A stretch of 64,000 bases of DNA from Rapana venosa (GCA_028751875.1 CM054155.1:44626421-44690420); one strand, 5' to 3'. Shown: positions 31,626-43,845, counted from the first letter of the stretch. Numbers and translations: made by a program. The notes: generated by a model from the sequence alone, not told the origin.

Positions 31626-33340
31626 CCATTTCTTCTCCTCTCTCTCCCACGAAAATGCCTTGCCAATAAACTCCAACCGGGGTCCCCCCAAAAAAAAAAA
31701 TAAAAAATAAAAAAAAAAGAAAAGAAAAAAAAAAAAAGGGGGAAAAAAAAAAGGGGGGGGGGGTGGGGGGGGGGTTTTAAAAACTAAACGATTTTTTTGG
31801 CCTGTAATTGATTGATTTCTTTTTGAGTCACACCAGAGCAAAATAACGCCGGGGAAGCATGGAGGTGTTCGGGTTGGAGGTAGGCCTAGTGCAAATCAAG
31901 GGCCTGTGCGAAACCCCGGACATAAGCCTATTGTCAGTTTTTTGTTGCCCGTTTCCTAGCCTCTAAGACTTGAAAATTTTAAAAATCTTATGAACAAAGA
32001 GAAAACAAAGATTGATAAGAATTACAGTAATCAGTGGAAGTGTTCTGGCGCTGTGATTTTTTCGGGTGGGGACAACCCCACTCAGTTCAGTGGGGCAAGG
32101 CTGTAAAAGCATACCTTTGCGTCCAGGGGCGAAATGAAGGGAAGTGCGTGGCCCCCAGTGGATTGGGACAGCTGGTTGATTCTTAAAAAAGTGTCTCAAC
32201 CTGGCAAGTCAGATGGTAAAATGTCGGCATGGACAATATGGGTGTAAAGAGGTGGGAAGAAAAGCATGTCTGAAGTTCCCTCCACTTCTTTTCTTTGCAT
32301 CTGCGTTCCAACCCTACTTTCCCTAACAAAATCACTTTTTTTTGGGCCCAGAATCATAAAACTCGCCCGTATACCCGTAAGCCCGTCTGCATGCAAAAAA
32401 ACAAAGATTCACAGGTCCAGAATAACTTATTGCGGTTCAAGCGGTCCTGTAAAAGGCTTTTTAAGGGAAATTTCGGGAACGGTCCCTGGAAAAATTTCCC
32501 GGATCTCCATCGGGTTATTTAGGCGAACATACAGATAAGGGATAGAAATAACCCCCATTCACCCAAAGGGGAGAAATTTGGAATTCCCTGCGTGGGTGCT
32601 GGTGGTGTTGGCGTGGGGCGCTGGTGGTTTTTAGTCGACATCCTTGCACGACGGGAAAAAATCAGTGGCGACCCCAAAACAAAGCCCATCAGAGGGGAGG
32701 GGTCCCGCGGTTCGAAGCGGCTTCCCCCATATTTTGGGGGGTGGGGCGAGGGCCCGGGTCTCGACAGGCTTTTCAAAATTTGACAAGTTCTAGCTTCAAG
32801 GGGGGCCAGGCCAGCTTCAAAAATCTGTACTGCGGGGAGAACATGCAATGCCTACACGAAGTCGGGCCAATATGGCTTGGCCCCCCTACCTCAGCGGTAA
32901 AAATCGTCTGTGTATTTGATGGAAAGTTCCCAATTACTCTAGGGAAACCTTCTCGTGCATTTTCGTAGGTTTATGTGAAGGTTTTACCCCCAACCCCCTT
33001 AACCTGTTCTTCCTGCCCCCCCATTTTTCATGTGGAAACGATTTAGAGATCAGTGTTCAGTTACAAATACTGCGCTGCAAAAGGTATCCTGTTTTTCCCG
33101 CTGTCAAAAATTTCCCTCCCCTTTCCCCCAGTAAGTGTATGCTGATGATCAAAATCTTTCATTTAAAGTTGAAACCACTTGCATGATCCAGTTTAATAAA
33201 AATAATAATAAAAATAAAACGTATATCTCCAAAAATGATTAAATTTTTCAGTTTGTTCAAAGGAAAAAAAGCAATTTCGTTCGCCATTGTGTGCCCCTTT
33301 CTCTCTCTCGGTCATGACCTAAGGTTCGCTTTTTTAACAG
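31626..33340. other. No gene recognised; low-quality-looking sequence
   Basis: Homopolymer-rich at 31680-31790 and more ordinary from 31800 to 33300. Short open frames, some Pro-rich, show no domain. Nothing here matches other parts of the window. Confidence 0.45.
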
Positions 33341-34884
33341 TTTGACAATGATTGGAAAGCTATGTTGGAAGAAAGTTTTGAAAATTTTTTGGTGAATGGA
33401 AGTAGAAAAAATATATGTGGAGACTTAAACAGCAGGACCCAAAATTTTTGTCAGATGTAGAAAAAGCTTTATTTTGAGTCCAAAGTAAAAAAATGTCTTC
33501 CCGCGTCGTAATTTGAAGATTGGTTATCAACAATTAGGGAAATTTCTATGAATATGTGCAGCCTTGTTTACAGATTTTAAATGGGAGTAAAGGGCCAAAC
33601 AAGGGCTATACATACTCTGATGGAGATGTGTGTTAATGATTTTTTTTTTGGTGTGATTTGTTTTTTTCAATTTTTGACTCAGTCTATGTTTGTTGCCGAG
33701 CGTTCTGATTCCCATCACCTTCTGTTTAAATTATATAAACCGTAAAAATACAGGTGTGGAAAAAGTTAACCATCTTTATGGAAAAATTTGTTGGGGTGAA
33801 AACAAACTTGTTTTTAAAGAAAATCTCAGGATGTGAAAATGTGTAAATTTTTTAATGCCTTCAATGATTATGAGACTTAAAGAAGCTTTAGATTTTTTTA
33901 ATGGTTCATAAAAACCAGTGCTGAAAGTAGGGAAAAAAAGGTACAAAATAAAAAGGGCCATCAAAATACTTGGGTTTTTTAATGAATGAAAAAATAAATA
34001 AGGTCAGAAAAAATTTGGACTTTCCCAAAAAAAATTTAAGAAACGAGGACAAAAAAGTGTACGTGCACAAGAAGGGAAAAATAAATGCATGCTTAACAAA
34101 AAAGAAACAGATAATAAGACCTTACTTGCAGAATGATTATCATCTCTTCCAAATCCATTCTGGAAAGTGTAAAAAGGCGCAATTAGAAAAAGTCAGCCAA
34201 AAATAGTATATCAGTTGAAGATGGTTTAACATTTCAAAACCCCCGTTGGAGAAAGACTCATTAGCCAACTCCATGATTTCTGTGTGACAGTGATGGAAGG
34301 GACGATTTTTACGCCTTATCTAAAGATGAAAAATTAGGGGCATTTAAAAATTAAAGAGTGAGGAAGCAGCCGGGGCCCGATCAAACTTGGTGAATTTCTA
34401 AAATATGGAGGGAAAAAAATTTTTGCTTTCCTTCTAAAAATATTTAACAAAAATTTTTGAATGGTCTTTTTTTCCCGAAAAGGGTGAAACAAAAAACTAA
34501 CTTGCTAAAAAGGGTGATTTTTAAAACCCCAATAAATACCGGGGAATTTTCTTACTGAATAAGTAGAAAATTATTAGACATTTTTAACAAAAGGTTACAA
34601 GAATGGGGTTTGAAGAAAATTTAAGGTGAGCACCAAGCTTGGTTTTAAAAGGGATACTCCATATAGAATATGTTTACTCTGGTTTCTTTGTAAAGAAAAA
34701 GTTTCTATAACCGTAAGCTTTTGTTCATTTATTGATTTGAAAAGCATTTATTTTGTTAAAAGGAAAATTGTTTGGCCTTTTCCTAAAAAAATGGTGTGAA
34801 GGGTAAAACTATTACGAGTTTGAGAGCCTGATCAGAATGTCAGAAAAGAAAAATGTGGAACTAAAATGACTGACATAATTATGT

Positions 34885-35152
34885 GGTCGGTGGTCTAGAG
34901 TAACGCCGTTGAAAGCGAAAAATCCGGGGCTGAATGTGCGGCGTTTCGACCCCCTTTTGGGCCGGAAATTTTTCCCCCCTCCAATTTGACCCTTTAGTGG
35001 GGGTCTGGGCGCTAGTCTTTGGTGAACATAAACGAGGTCCCCTTGTTACCGTAATTATTTTTGCGCACTAAAAAAACCCACGGCAACAAAGAGTTGTCCC
35101 CGGCAAAATTCTTGAAAAAAACCCCTCTGATAGGGAAACAAATACATGCAGG

Positions 35153-35183
<31 letters not shown>

Positions 35184-35300
35184 TGAAAGGGGGCGCAGCG
35201 TAAGCGGGGACGCGTTCTCCCGTTCCCCGGGGAAGCACCCGAATTTCACGGAGAGAAAAATCTGCCATGACTTAAAGTGGGATAAATAAATCTGAGCGCT
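34885..35300 (+). repeat. SINE-C, copy 2, inside LINE-TC copy 7
   Basis: Matches the copy at 46080-46476: head with GGTCTAGAGTAACGCC, body with ACCCACGGCAACAAAGAGTT, a poly(A) run of about 27, then ATCTGCCATGACTTAAAGTG and GATAAATAAATC. Homopolymer corruption is present in the head. Confidence 0.75.
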
Positions 35301-35305
35301 TGATT

Positions 35306-35355
35306 TGTTGCTTTACAAGATTCAGCGCTATATAAATTCCTACATTATTTTATTA
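35306..35355 (+). repeat. Short repeat with ATATAGCGC-type core, copy 1
   Basis: TTGTTGCTTTACAAGATTCA, then GCGCTATATAAATTCC and TATTA repeats. Also present in either orientation at 40128, 56220, 60840, 61297 and 63540. I know similar short repeats to be common in marine invertebrate genomes. The class is not established here. Confidence 0.65.
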
Positions 35356-36673
35356 TTTTTACGGGTTTAAACAGGGTATGTATGTAGCCCTTATTTTTTT
35401 CTGTTTTTATCATGAGTTACCAAGGGGAAACATCAAAAATGGTAAAAGGTGCCACTTTCCTCCAAGTTTTTTAGAGTTGTTTATTTTTTGCTTGCTGAGA
35501 GTTATCCACTATCTTTAAACAGAAAAAAGCTTCAACACCTGGTTTTTGGGTTAAAAATTTAGTAAAAAGGGAAACGTTGTATTCAAAAAAGGGGTATTTA
35601 GCTGCTCATGAAAAATGGTTGTACAAGGAAATACATGCCCGTGTTATTTTTTAAAAATTTAGGAATCTGTTTTTCTAAAGCTAGTTTCACAATGCATGTA
35701 AAAATCGGCAAGTCGAGGTAAAAGAATTGTTATTGTGTTTAAAAAACTACGAATATTGAATAAAAACTCTTTTTTTTGTTTATTTAAAAATTTTATGCAC
35801 AAAACAACACTGTGTTATATGGGGCAGAAATGGGGGGTTTAGCCGTAACAATTTTGGAATCATCACCTCTTTGTTTAAAGCAGTTTTTAGGCTTAATGGG
35901 TACACCTAATGATCTTGTTTATAGTGAAACTAATAGATACCCTCTCTCTGTTAATGCTGCTGTAAGATGCATTAGATATTGGATTAAGATTCTGCATATG
36001 AATGAGAGCAGGCTACCTTTTAAATCCTACAAGATGCTTTATGATCTAGATGTCAAAGAGAAAAACAATTGGGCAACACAAATACGTACCTGTTTGTGTG
36101 AACTCGGGTTTGGACTTGTTTGGCTCAATCAAGGAGTCGGAAATTGAAGAGAGTTTATTAACGCTTTCAGGCAAAGATTGATTGACTGCCGATGGCAGCA
36201 ATGGAGTAATCATATACAAAACAGTGAAAGATTTCAAATGTACAGACAATTTATAAGTTCGCATGATGTCAAACCTTATCTAAAACTTGATATGGATATA
36301 CATTTGAAAAGAATAATGTCTAAGTTTAGACTTGGTGTATCAGATATAAATGTTCATAAATTCAGATACAGAGAACATGATATCGACGACCTCAGGCTGT
36401 TATGCCCATTATGTAAGCAAGCTCCGGAGGATGAAGTACACTTTGTCTTGTGCTGTCCAGTATTTGAGGATGTTAGGCAGAACTACATCCCTGTTAAATA
36501 TAGTAGACAGCCTAATTTATTTAGACTCTGTTTACTCCTGGCATCAAGTCATCCTGAGGTTGTGCGCAGCCTCACTTAATATTTGTGTAAAGCCTTCAGA
36601 ATAAGAGAGATAATGTTATCCTAAGTGATATTTTTGTAGCTGACTTTGTGTTATACAGTAACATGTTGGTCTG

Positions 36674-36741
36674 TGTGTGTGTGTGTGTGTGTGTGGTGGC
36701 GCGCGCGCGCGCGCGCGTGTGTGTGTGTGTGGTGTGTGTGT
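36674..36741. repeat. (GT)n with an internal (GC)n run
   Basis: GT repeat containing an alternating GC block near 36697-36716 and flanked by GTGGTG, within the LINE-TC 3' untranslated tail. Alternating purine-pyrimidine DNA of this kind can adopt Z-form. Confidence 0.85.
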
Positions 36742-37146
36742 TTAAACCAAAATACTAATCTCTGCCTTGCTGCTTTATATTTGTGTAAAGCTTTTAGAAT
36801 AAGAGATATCTTGGTTTCTTAAGTAATATTTTGTGTAACTGATTTTTATTGTGGTGGTTGTGGTTATACAATAACATTTCGGGTTTTTTTGTGTGTGCTT
36901 CCTTATTTTTCTCACTAAAATACTAAGCAGCTCGGCAACCCCCCTTCATGTATGGGCCAATGGCCTTTTTGTGAATAAATCGTTGAGTTCGAGTTCTCTC
37001 TGGTCATGTGACGTGACACGATGAAACAGGACGCCCTTCCTGTGAAGAGGCGACTCGACGGTGTTTGTATGAGGAATGGAACTGGCCAGCACTCAAACAA
37101 CAAAGCTGTCGGCCCTGTATTGAGTTACACTTTGCAGATTCAGTAC

Positions 37147-37149
<3 letters not shown>

Positions 37150-37197
<48 letters not shown>
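37150..37197 (+). repeat. 48-base poly(G) tract
   Basis: Uninterrupted run of 48 G, the longest in the window, in otherwise ordinary sequence between 37002 and 37810 where I recognise no gene. Length is likely to be unstable and uncertain in the assembly. Confidence 0.85.
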
Positions 37198-37198
<1 letters not shown>

Positions 37199-37810
37199 GG
37201 GGGCACAACAAAGAACCGGAATTAGTTGGGGTAGCCAAGACTACAACAACAAAAAAGACAAAAAAAGTAAAGGTAGCAAATACCAGACCATGCACCGGAC
37301 CCAGTCATCGAATGGGTGAAGCACCTGGGTTTCTTCTTCGTGGTGTAACGGTCTGGCTGAAGAGTCTTACACACTAGATCTACACGTGTTGACACAGCAT
37401 GTATGCCAACACATGCAGACTTGCGTTAAAGTGAGCGGGACTTGGGTCCAGGAAGGAAGTTATCCTGTGTATTCACCTTGTTACAACATGCAGAACAGTC
37501 AGATACGAACATTAGGCCTAGATTTAAAACAAAGAAGAAAACAAGAGAGAATTAATACGATCATGGTACATGATTATATTCCTCACGTTACAGGCATGTA
37601 TATCAATGCACAAGTATCTGAGAGATAACATTAGGAACGATTCATTGTGAAAAGTGGTGACTCAAGACTTGTGACAATACTGACATGCTGCTGTGTGAAT
37701 CAGACGATTTTGTTCAAGAATTCACATGCACAGCAATGCAAGAGGATCAATCGTTTTGTTTCAAGGAACATCAAACACAAAAGATGAAATATTTATCCCA
37801 TAACAGTGAA

Positions 37811-38110
37811 CTTTCAATACTATTGTTGTCTATTTATATGAGCAAAATGCGTTGTGCTGCGATAAACGCCTGCCAAGTCAGGACTTAGCAAGTCCGATTT
37901 CGGACGTGGGGAGAATTGCTATCTTTTAAGTACTTATTGGAAAAAAAGGCAGGAAAATTGGACAAGAAGAAGAGAAATAGCCAATAGGATGTGACAGGTA
38001 GAAAGAAGCAGAAAACAAAGAGAGGATAGAAAGAGGGAATTTCTTAGCACAGAATTATCAGAAGGTGGGGATGTATTTCACCGAAAGGGCTCTGGCGGGG
38101 GAGAATATGT
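37811..38110 (+). repeat. Interspersed repeat F
   Basis: Forward copy: ATTGTTGTCTATTTATATGAG, GCCAAGTCAGGACTTAGCAA, GAGAATTGCTATCTTTTAAG, then the purine-rich middle and TCAGAAGGTGGGGATG. Confidence 0.65.
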
Positions 38111-38429
38111 TGTCTGCGAATAGCCAATCTCTTGCTAGGATAAAAGGACTGAGGAGCCAATATGCTGACATCCAGTCACATGCTTTGTGGTTTAAACAAA
38201 ATTTTATTTAGAAAATCATGCATATACACATTTACTTCTACACATTATGTTTTGTAAAAGTTGGAAGTTCTACGTGGACTTAATTCATTCTTGGGTAATG
38301 ACAAAAGCTGTGACCAGAGAACTGTTCTTGGGGTTTTCATGGTGTTTCAGTGACCTACCTTGAATAATATGATAATGCAGCTAACAGTGGTATCCATGTC
38401 AAACACATCTCGTCACATCAGATTAGTTT

Positions 38430-39520
38430 TTCGTGGGACTGGCTAACTGGGCTCAAAAGTCCACACCTTAAATACACTTGTAATCGCTTCTGGTTCAGGG
38501 AAAACCTCCCTTGTCACTCTTCTCAATTTATCTGCAGCCGTTGATATTATACTAGACCACTGAATTCTTCTGCCCCATCTTCCAAAAAAAAAAAAATTTG
38601 GTAGGCCTATTAATGGCACAGCCCTTACCTGGTTTAGTTCACACCTTACAGGCCAATATTTTTCTAGAAGGTACCGTAAACAAAATACAATCAAATCTTG
38701 CCAAACTGGAATGTGGAGTCCCACAAGGATCAGTTCTGGGCCCTGTTTTCTTCACTCTATACAATGCTCCACTGTCGTACATAATAAACCATCATCAGAT
38801 CAACCATCATTTTTATGCGATGATTCTCATATTAAAAGCAGGGGTACTCCTAAAACAATCTGCCGTCTCTCTTAACAAATATGTCACACTGTCAAGACAT
38901 TAAAAACTGGATGATACAGAACAAGTTACAGCTAAATGCAGATAAAACCGAAGCAACGCTTGTAGGGACCAAACATACATTCTCTTCCATCCAAATTCAA
39001 TAGAATTTGGCAATACATCAGTTCCTCTGTCCACCTTTGTGAAATATCTAAGATTATTACTGACAACACACTCTGTACACAAAAAATAACCACACGGACC
39101 TGCCAGTCGTGTGGCTATCAATTACGGCGTATTAGTGCAATTCGCATGTAGGCTTATCTGTCCACTGATGCCACACCCAAGCTTGTCACATCTCGCATTC
39201 ACGTTTGTACTTATGCAATTCTCTGATGGCCGGTCTGCCAGCATCATCCATCCACTCTCTACAATGCAGCTCAACTAGTCCTATGAAAGGAACAATCTGA
39301 ACACATCACTCCTCTCTTGTGATCTCTTCAGTGGCTACCTGCCTCACAAAGAGCGACATATAAGATTGGTTCCATTTGTTACAAATGTTTACACAAAGCT
39401 ACTTTCGCCTATCTATATAAATGTCCTCGCTTGTACACATGTCTCGCTCCCTCCGTTCTGCTGCATGTACCTTACGCTTTCAAACACACAGCTTCAAGCA
39501 ATCCACTGTTGACCGTGCGT
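38430..39520 (+). mobile_element. L2/CR1-like LINE, reverse transcriptase fragment
   Basis: A decayed coding stretch in all three plus frames. Recognisable parts in order are SLVTLLNLSAAVDIILDH, the best block ECGVPQGSVLGPVFFTLYN (near 38711), INHHFYA where the catalytic Asp pair should follow, QNKLQLNADKTEATLVGTKH, CNSLMAGLPASSIHPLYNAA and LQWLPASQRATYKIGSICY. The order and wording are those of L2/CR1-type elements. Several stops and shifts make it dead. Confidence 0.75.
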
Positions 39521-40120
39521 GCGTGCGCGTGAATGTTTACATGTGCATTTGTTGTTTGTAGTTTTCTTTCTTTTCCATATTCTTCCCCCCCCCCCCCCCC
39601 TCCCTCTCTCTTTGCATTTGTTGTTTTGTAGTTGTTCTCCTCTTCATTCTTTCCCTTTGTAAAGAGATTGCTGTAAGAGGGCAAGTCTGAATGTAATGTA
39701 GTATCTAACAAACTGTTCACACACACCACACACACTCGCTCCCTGGTTGTTTTTCTTTGTTCAGAGCTCCAGATTTGATACCTAAAGAATAAAGGAACAT
39801 TTCAAATCTTTGATACGACTGCTGAACAGGAAAGAATTTCACATCACATCACATCAACGCCACGAAAACATACATCACTAACTTGTTCGACATTTCTAAA
39901 TGTCTGTATACGGAGAACGAGGTCATAGTCCGCCCGAAGATGCGCTGTCCCCTTCTCTGTTGATGGCCAACTGCCCTGTAGAACCCTGTCACTGAGTGAG
40001 GAGGACAAGAACTTGCCACCAGTGGTGTCGAAGGCACAGCTCAACTCTCTAAAGATCCAGCGAAGGGGCTTCCAAGACATAGCGGCCCTCCCTGTCCAGT
40101 AGGGAAAGCAGATAATGACG
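39521..40120. other. No gene recognised
   Basis: Contains a poly(C) run of about 15 near 39587-39601. Around 39990-40090 one plus frame reads LSEEDKNLPPVVSKAQLNSL then KIQRRGFQDIAALPVQ, which looks like a transposon-derived scrap. I cannot name it. Confidence 0.4.
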
Positions 40121-40127
40121 ATAATGA

Positions 40128-40165
40128 TACCAAGGCATTGTATAGCGCTGAATCTTGAAAAGCAA
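40128..40165 (-). repeat. Short ATATAGCGC-type repeat, copy 2
   Basis: GGCATTGTATAGCGCTGAAT followed by CTTGAAAAGCAAACGAATC, a diverged reverse copy of the short repeat. Confidence 0.5.
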
Positions 40166-40289
40166 ACGAATCAAAAAAAGCGTTTGCATTCAAAACATTC
40201 GCGCGAATGCAACTGCTCACAAAAGATTAACAGACTTTAAATTCACACACACATACACACACACCCCGCTTAGGCAGGGTGATGGAGAT

Positions 40290-40770
40290 GGAGATGTCTA
40301 TTGAAAGCTGGAACAGATAAGAGGTGTAACTATAGGGGAAGATCATTGGTCGGAAATAAGTGTGTCTTGAGGTTGTATTTGAATGTACCCAATAGTGGCT
40401 TTAGCAAAGTGAAAGAGGGAGGTCATTCCAGATGGATGGATGAGAAATAGGGAAAGAGTGACGGCCAACAGTGGATTGTTTGAATCTGGGTGTTTGAAAG
40501 CATAAAGTATCTGCAGCAGAACCGAGGGGGCAATATGAAGTAATGCAGATGACCACAGTTACAGAGATGGGGGGGGGGGGGGGGGAACGGGGTACAGGTT
40601 TGTGGAGACATTTGGAACACAGGAACCAATCTTTTTCTTTTTCTTTCCAGGGAACCAACCTTATACGTCACTCTTTGTGAGACAGGTAGCCAATGAAGAG
40701 ATGGAAAGCGAGGAGTGATGTGTCCTGATTTTTTCTTTAGGATTAGTGGAGCAGTATAGTTTTGCAAACG
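40290..40770 (-). mobile_element. L2/CR1-like LINE, C-terminal fragment
   Basis: Minus-strand reading LQNYTAPLILKKKSGHITP, then LHWLPVSQRVTYKV, and further on TPRFKQSTVGRHSFPIS and WNDLPLS is the C-terminal part of the same family as 38430-39520. A poly(G) run sits at 40568-40585. Confidence 0.65.
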
Positions 40771-41005
40771 ATGAAGCCACCTGCTTCTCCCTCTCACCCA
40801 AGAGAAAAGAGTTCACATTAACTATCGACCATCAAGAAATCCCTCGGCAAGACACCCCAACCAACCATGGAGTGAAGCTGGACAGAGAGCTCACCTGGAC
40901 CCTAAGGATGAACTACATGCACAGCAGAAGCCTCAGGAATTGTGCTGGAAGTGTTCTCCAGTTAAAAATCAGGTCTGCAAAAGCAGAGCACAGCCCTTAG
41001 CACGG
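40758..41005 (+). mobile_element. Reverse transcriptase fragment of another LINE (jockey-like)
   Basis: CFSLSPKRKEFTLTIDHQEI, then NHGVKLDRELTWTLRMNYMH and SRSLRNCAGSVLQLKIRS match the region after the catalytic block in jockey-type reverse transcriptases. It abuts the L2/CR1-like piece on the other strand. Confidence 0.55.
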
Positions 41006-42454
41006 TTATTTGTGGCCACAAACTTCCTGATGATTCTGCCATCAGGGAATCTGATTAACGCTCCCCGCTTTCTTTGTTTTTCACTGCAGATTAATAATTT
41101 CTGTTACTAGCTCTTGGTTGATAATTTAGTATACAATTACAAGCCTGTTTTCTATTTTATTTAGTGTTGCTTGCAATTCGTTCATGTGCTTCCTTTTCTT
41201 ATGCTGCAGGCTATGGCAGTATTGTAGTAACAGTTCTCTTATCTTTCTGCATAGTTCTCATTTGTTGAGAGGATTCAGGTGGCAGAAATTTGTCGCAATA
41301 AGTTATGATGGCGTGAAGGGTCTCTTGTAGTGGTTAAAACTACTCTCTGGTCTGAATATGAAAAAAGACATTAGTTCCCTATGTTTCATGGAAGGTAAAT
41401 TGTTTGACATGAAAATGTAGTAAGCGTCCTGCCATGAAATATATGGTTGCCGGCCCATCAGTACTGTTTTTCTCTTTTGCGTTGTATTCTCCAGGTGTCT
41501 CTGACAGCAGTGCATGAAGTATGCTGGTTGGTGCATTGACATATCTTTTGCTGTCCTGATGCTATATATATATATATATAATATATATATACACACACAA
41601 AATAATAATACAAAAAAGATAAAGCAGTAGCCCACTTCACTGCTCTATCACACTCAAAGAAATTGATGTCAAAAACTATTCACTGTGTGGCCTGTGGGTC
41701 ATTTAAAGCCCTGATAATGACTGATTCTGGATATTTGCATAGAATTTTTTTTGGGGCGGGGGGGAGGGAACAAAAATCTCCATCACAACCCCCAACACCC
41801 CCCCCAAACTTGGCCCAGGCCAAAAGCTGTGTCAGTTGTTGTCAGCTAGTTGCCAAGGCTTGCACTAAAATTTTATGTTGTAAAATGTTGTGTTGAGATT
41901 GCCTTCAGCCATGACAAGCTCTTAACATAACAACCTGCACTCTTCTTTGTTAAAGGAGAAAAAATCCTCTTTAGTCAGAGTATGGCTGCCTATATGGCGA
42001 GGTGCTCGAAAAGTCATACACACAAACTTCTTGTCTGGTGTACTTCTGTCTGGTGTACTTCCTACCTCACAGTGATTCCCAGGTGCGATGAGCGAGTCAG
42101 AGTGCATGTTCTGGGTGACCCCCAGGGTGTAAAGCTGGGGAACGCACAAGAACAACAAACCCAAACCAGCTGACCTGTTTAACATTATATGGAACCGGAA
42201 GTGGGATCATTTGTTTTCACATCTAATTTGTCAATATAAACAACAACAAAAACTTACAAAAATGTCATCCACACAAAACAATACGTAAATTTGAAACAAT
42301 GTTTTATTTTATTTTACTTTTTTTCAGCACACATGACATGACTTGATATATGACAAATGCATGCATTCATGCAGTAAGCCATGAAAACTGAATTAACAGT
42401 AACAGCAAATCTAAGAACATGAACATTCTATGATCTATCTCACTAATATGTAAG
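41006..42454. other. No gene seen
   Basis: AT-rich. An (AT)n run lies at 41563-41590 and a G-rich stretch at 41754-41767. No element shared with the rest of the window and no exon with good splice signals was found. Confidence 0.5.
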
Positions 42455-42765
42455 GGCTGGAATAGCCTGGAGTTAGAGCTCATGATCTGATGGCCCGGGG
42501 TTCAAGCCACCATCAAGGGAATCTTTCCCCTGGAGTTAACATCAGTGCCAACTCCTTCAAATGAGGCTACAAGTTGAGGTCTCATGAGAAAATGAACACA
42601 GAACATCTTGTACACCTGTTAAAAAAACCCTGTTCCACCTTTCAGAAGAGTAGGGCATTGTGTTCTGAAGGCAACGGATGACAAAATGTAGATAACTGCT
42701 TGCATCTGGGACTGTATGTAAAAAAGCACACGAGTGCTTTTTTAAGATAAATGAAAAATATAACT
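42455..42765 (+). repeat. SINE-B, forward copy
   Basis: Head ATAGCCTGGAGTTAGAGCTC with GGGGTTCAAGCCACC (box B-like), TGGAGTTAACATCAGTGCCA, ACATCTTGTACACC, and the end AAAAAAGCACACGAGTGCTT. About 310 bases. Confidence 0.7.
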
Positions 42766-42891
42766 GCAACAAAGAAATTGACCCTATATAAAGCAGTGAT
42801 CTGTGCTGAGTCTGTCCTGCATCTTCTATATGGCCATTCATTTAGCAGTAATACACATGAAATCAGGACAACCAAGGTAGTATGATATGTA

Positions 42892-43178
42892 AGTAAGTAT
42901 GTTCTTTCGAGCCAGAAGGCCCATAGAGCCGGAGCTTATCCCGGTTTCTGTAGCGTTAAGCGAACTGATGGTTTTTCACCACCCCTGTGACAGGACGCTA
43001 GTCTGTTGCCAGATACTACCCCAGCAGAGCTGGTACCCACTTGTACACCTGGGTGGAGTGAGGAAAATAGGAGTAAAGTGTCTTTCCCAAGGACACAACA
43101 CCGAGCCGAGCGGGGATCGAACCCGCGACCTCTGGATCACGAGTTGACCGCCTAAACCACTCGACCACGGTGCCTCCT
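42892..43178 (-). repeat. SINE-D, copy 2, with perfect 12-bp target duplication
   Basis: Very close to 8627-8908. Minus-strand head GGCACCGTGGTCGAGTGGTT and GGTTCGATCCCCGCTCGG, end ATACTTACT. It is flanked by the identical 12 bases GTATGATATGTA at 42880-42891 and 43179-43190. The near-identity of the two copies suggests recent activity. Confidence 0.9.
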
Positions 43179-43547
43179 GTATGATATGTACACTCACTGA
43201 ATATAAAGTCATGTACATTGCTAAGCACATTACAAATTACTCTGAGACAGAAGAAAACTAACAAGAGAAGAAAGGAGCAAGCAGCATTGATTTTTCTCTT
43301 TCTCTCTCTTGCGTTCCCTTACCAGGTGGGTGCAAAGTGCCTGGTCTTCTCCTACACTTATTATTTTGCAGGCAGTCTGCCTGCTGGTCTCATCCTATAC
43401 ACCCTGACTTCAGAGCAGCTCATGTCATTGCACAGGTTGCATGCTGGGTATGTTCATGTTTCCATAACCTACCGAATGATGAAATGAATTATGGGATCTT
43501 TAGCATCCATATATTTGATCTTCTGCATGTGTATATAATATGAAAGA

Positions 43548-43805
43548 GGAGGGTGGCAGGATGGTTAAGACATTTACCTGCCAACAAGTAAACTGTGAGC
43601 ATCTCGATTCAATTCCCAGCCTTGCCCTTTCTTTCCAGTTTGATGGAAAAATTGAACTGAATGTCAAAGTCCGTTGGATGAGAGTATGAATCAAGGCCCT
43701 GTCAGCAAACCCACACACAACATCTTGCGCACACATTAAAAACCTGTTCTTCCTTTCAGAAGAGTAGGCCATTGTGTGCCGGTAGGAACGGATGACAGAA
43801 ACCAA
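43548..43805 (+). repeat. SINE-B variant, forward copy
   Basis: Head GGTGGCAGGATGGTTAAGAC with TTCAATTCCCAGCC, then TTGAACTGAATGTCAAAG, CATCTTGCGCACACATTAAA and GGAACGGATGACAG. Same variant head as the reverse copy at 45105-45430. Confidence 0.7.
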
Positions 43806-43845
43806 AATTAGGATGCACACAGGTGTCATGTTTAGACACCACCCC

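Larger units (their letters stand above)
33345..36990 (+). mobile_element. LINE-TC copy 7, nearly full coding region, garbled, split by SINE-C
   Basis: The longest copy. An endonuclease relic lies at 33350-33720 (GDLNSRT-like segment, then ERSDSHHLLFKL), and reverse transcriptase blocks follow at 34330-34830 (AAGPDQ, EHQAWF then KGYSIYRICLLWFL, FIDLKSIYFVKR). SINE-C interrupts at 34885-35300. The part after the catalytic pair resumes near 35400, and from 35880 the sequence is clean: SETNRYPLSVNAAVRCIRYW, GFGLVWLNQGVGN, LDMDIHLKRIMSKFRLGVSD and LCPLCKQAPEDEVHFVLCCP. The tail has GGCCAATGGCCTTTTTGTGA and GAATAAATCG before TCTCTCT at 36995-37001. Confidence 0.75.

Noticed and set aside
37021..37377. 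118-codon frame with a poly-Gly run
   Set aside because: The Gly run is the 48-base poly(G) tract, and the flanks show no coding pattern.
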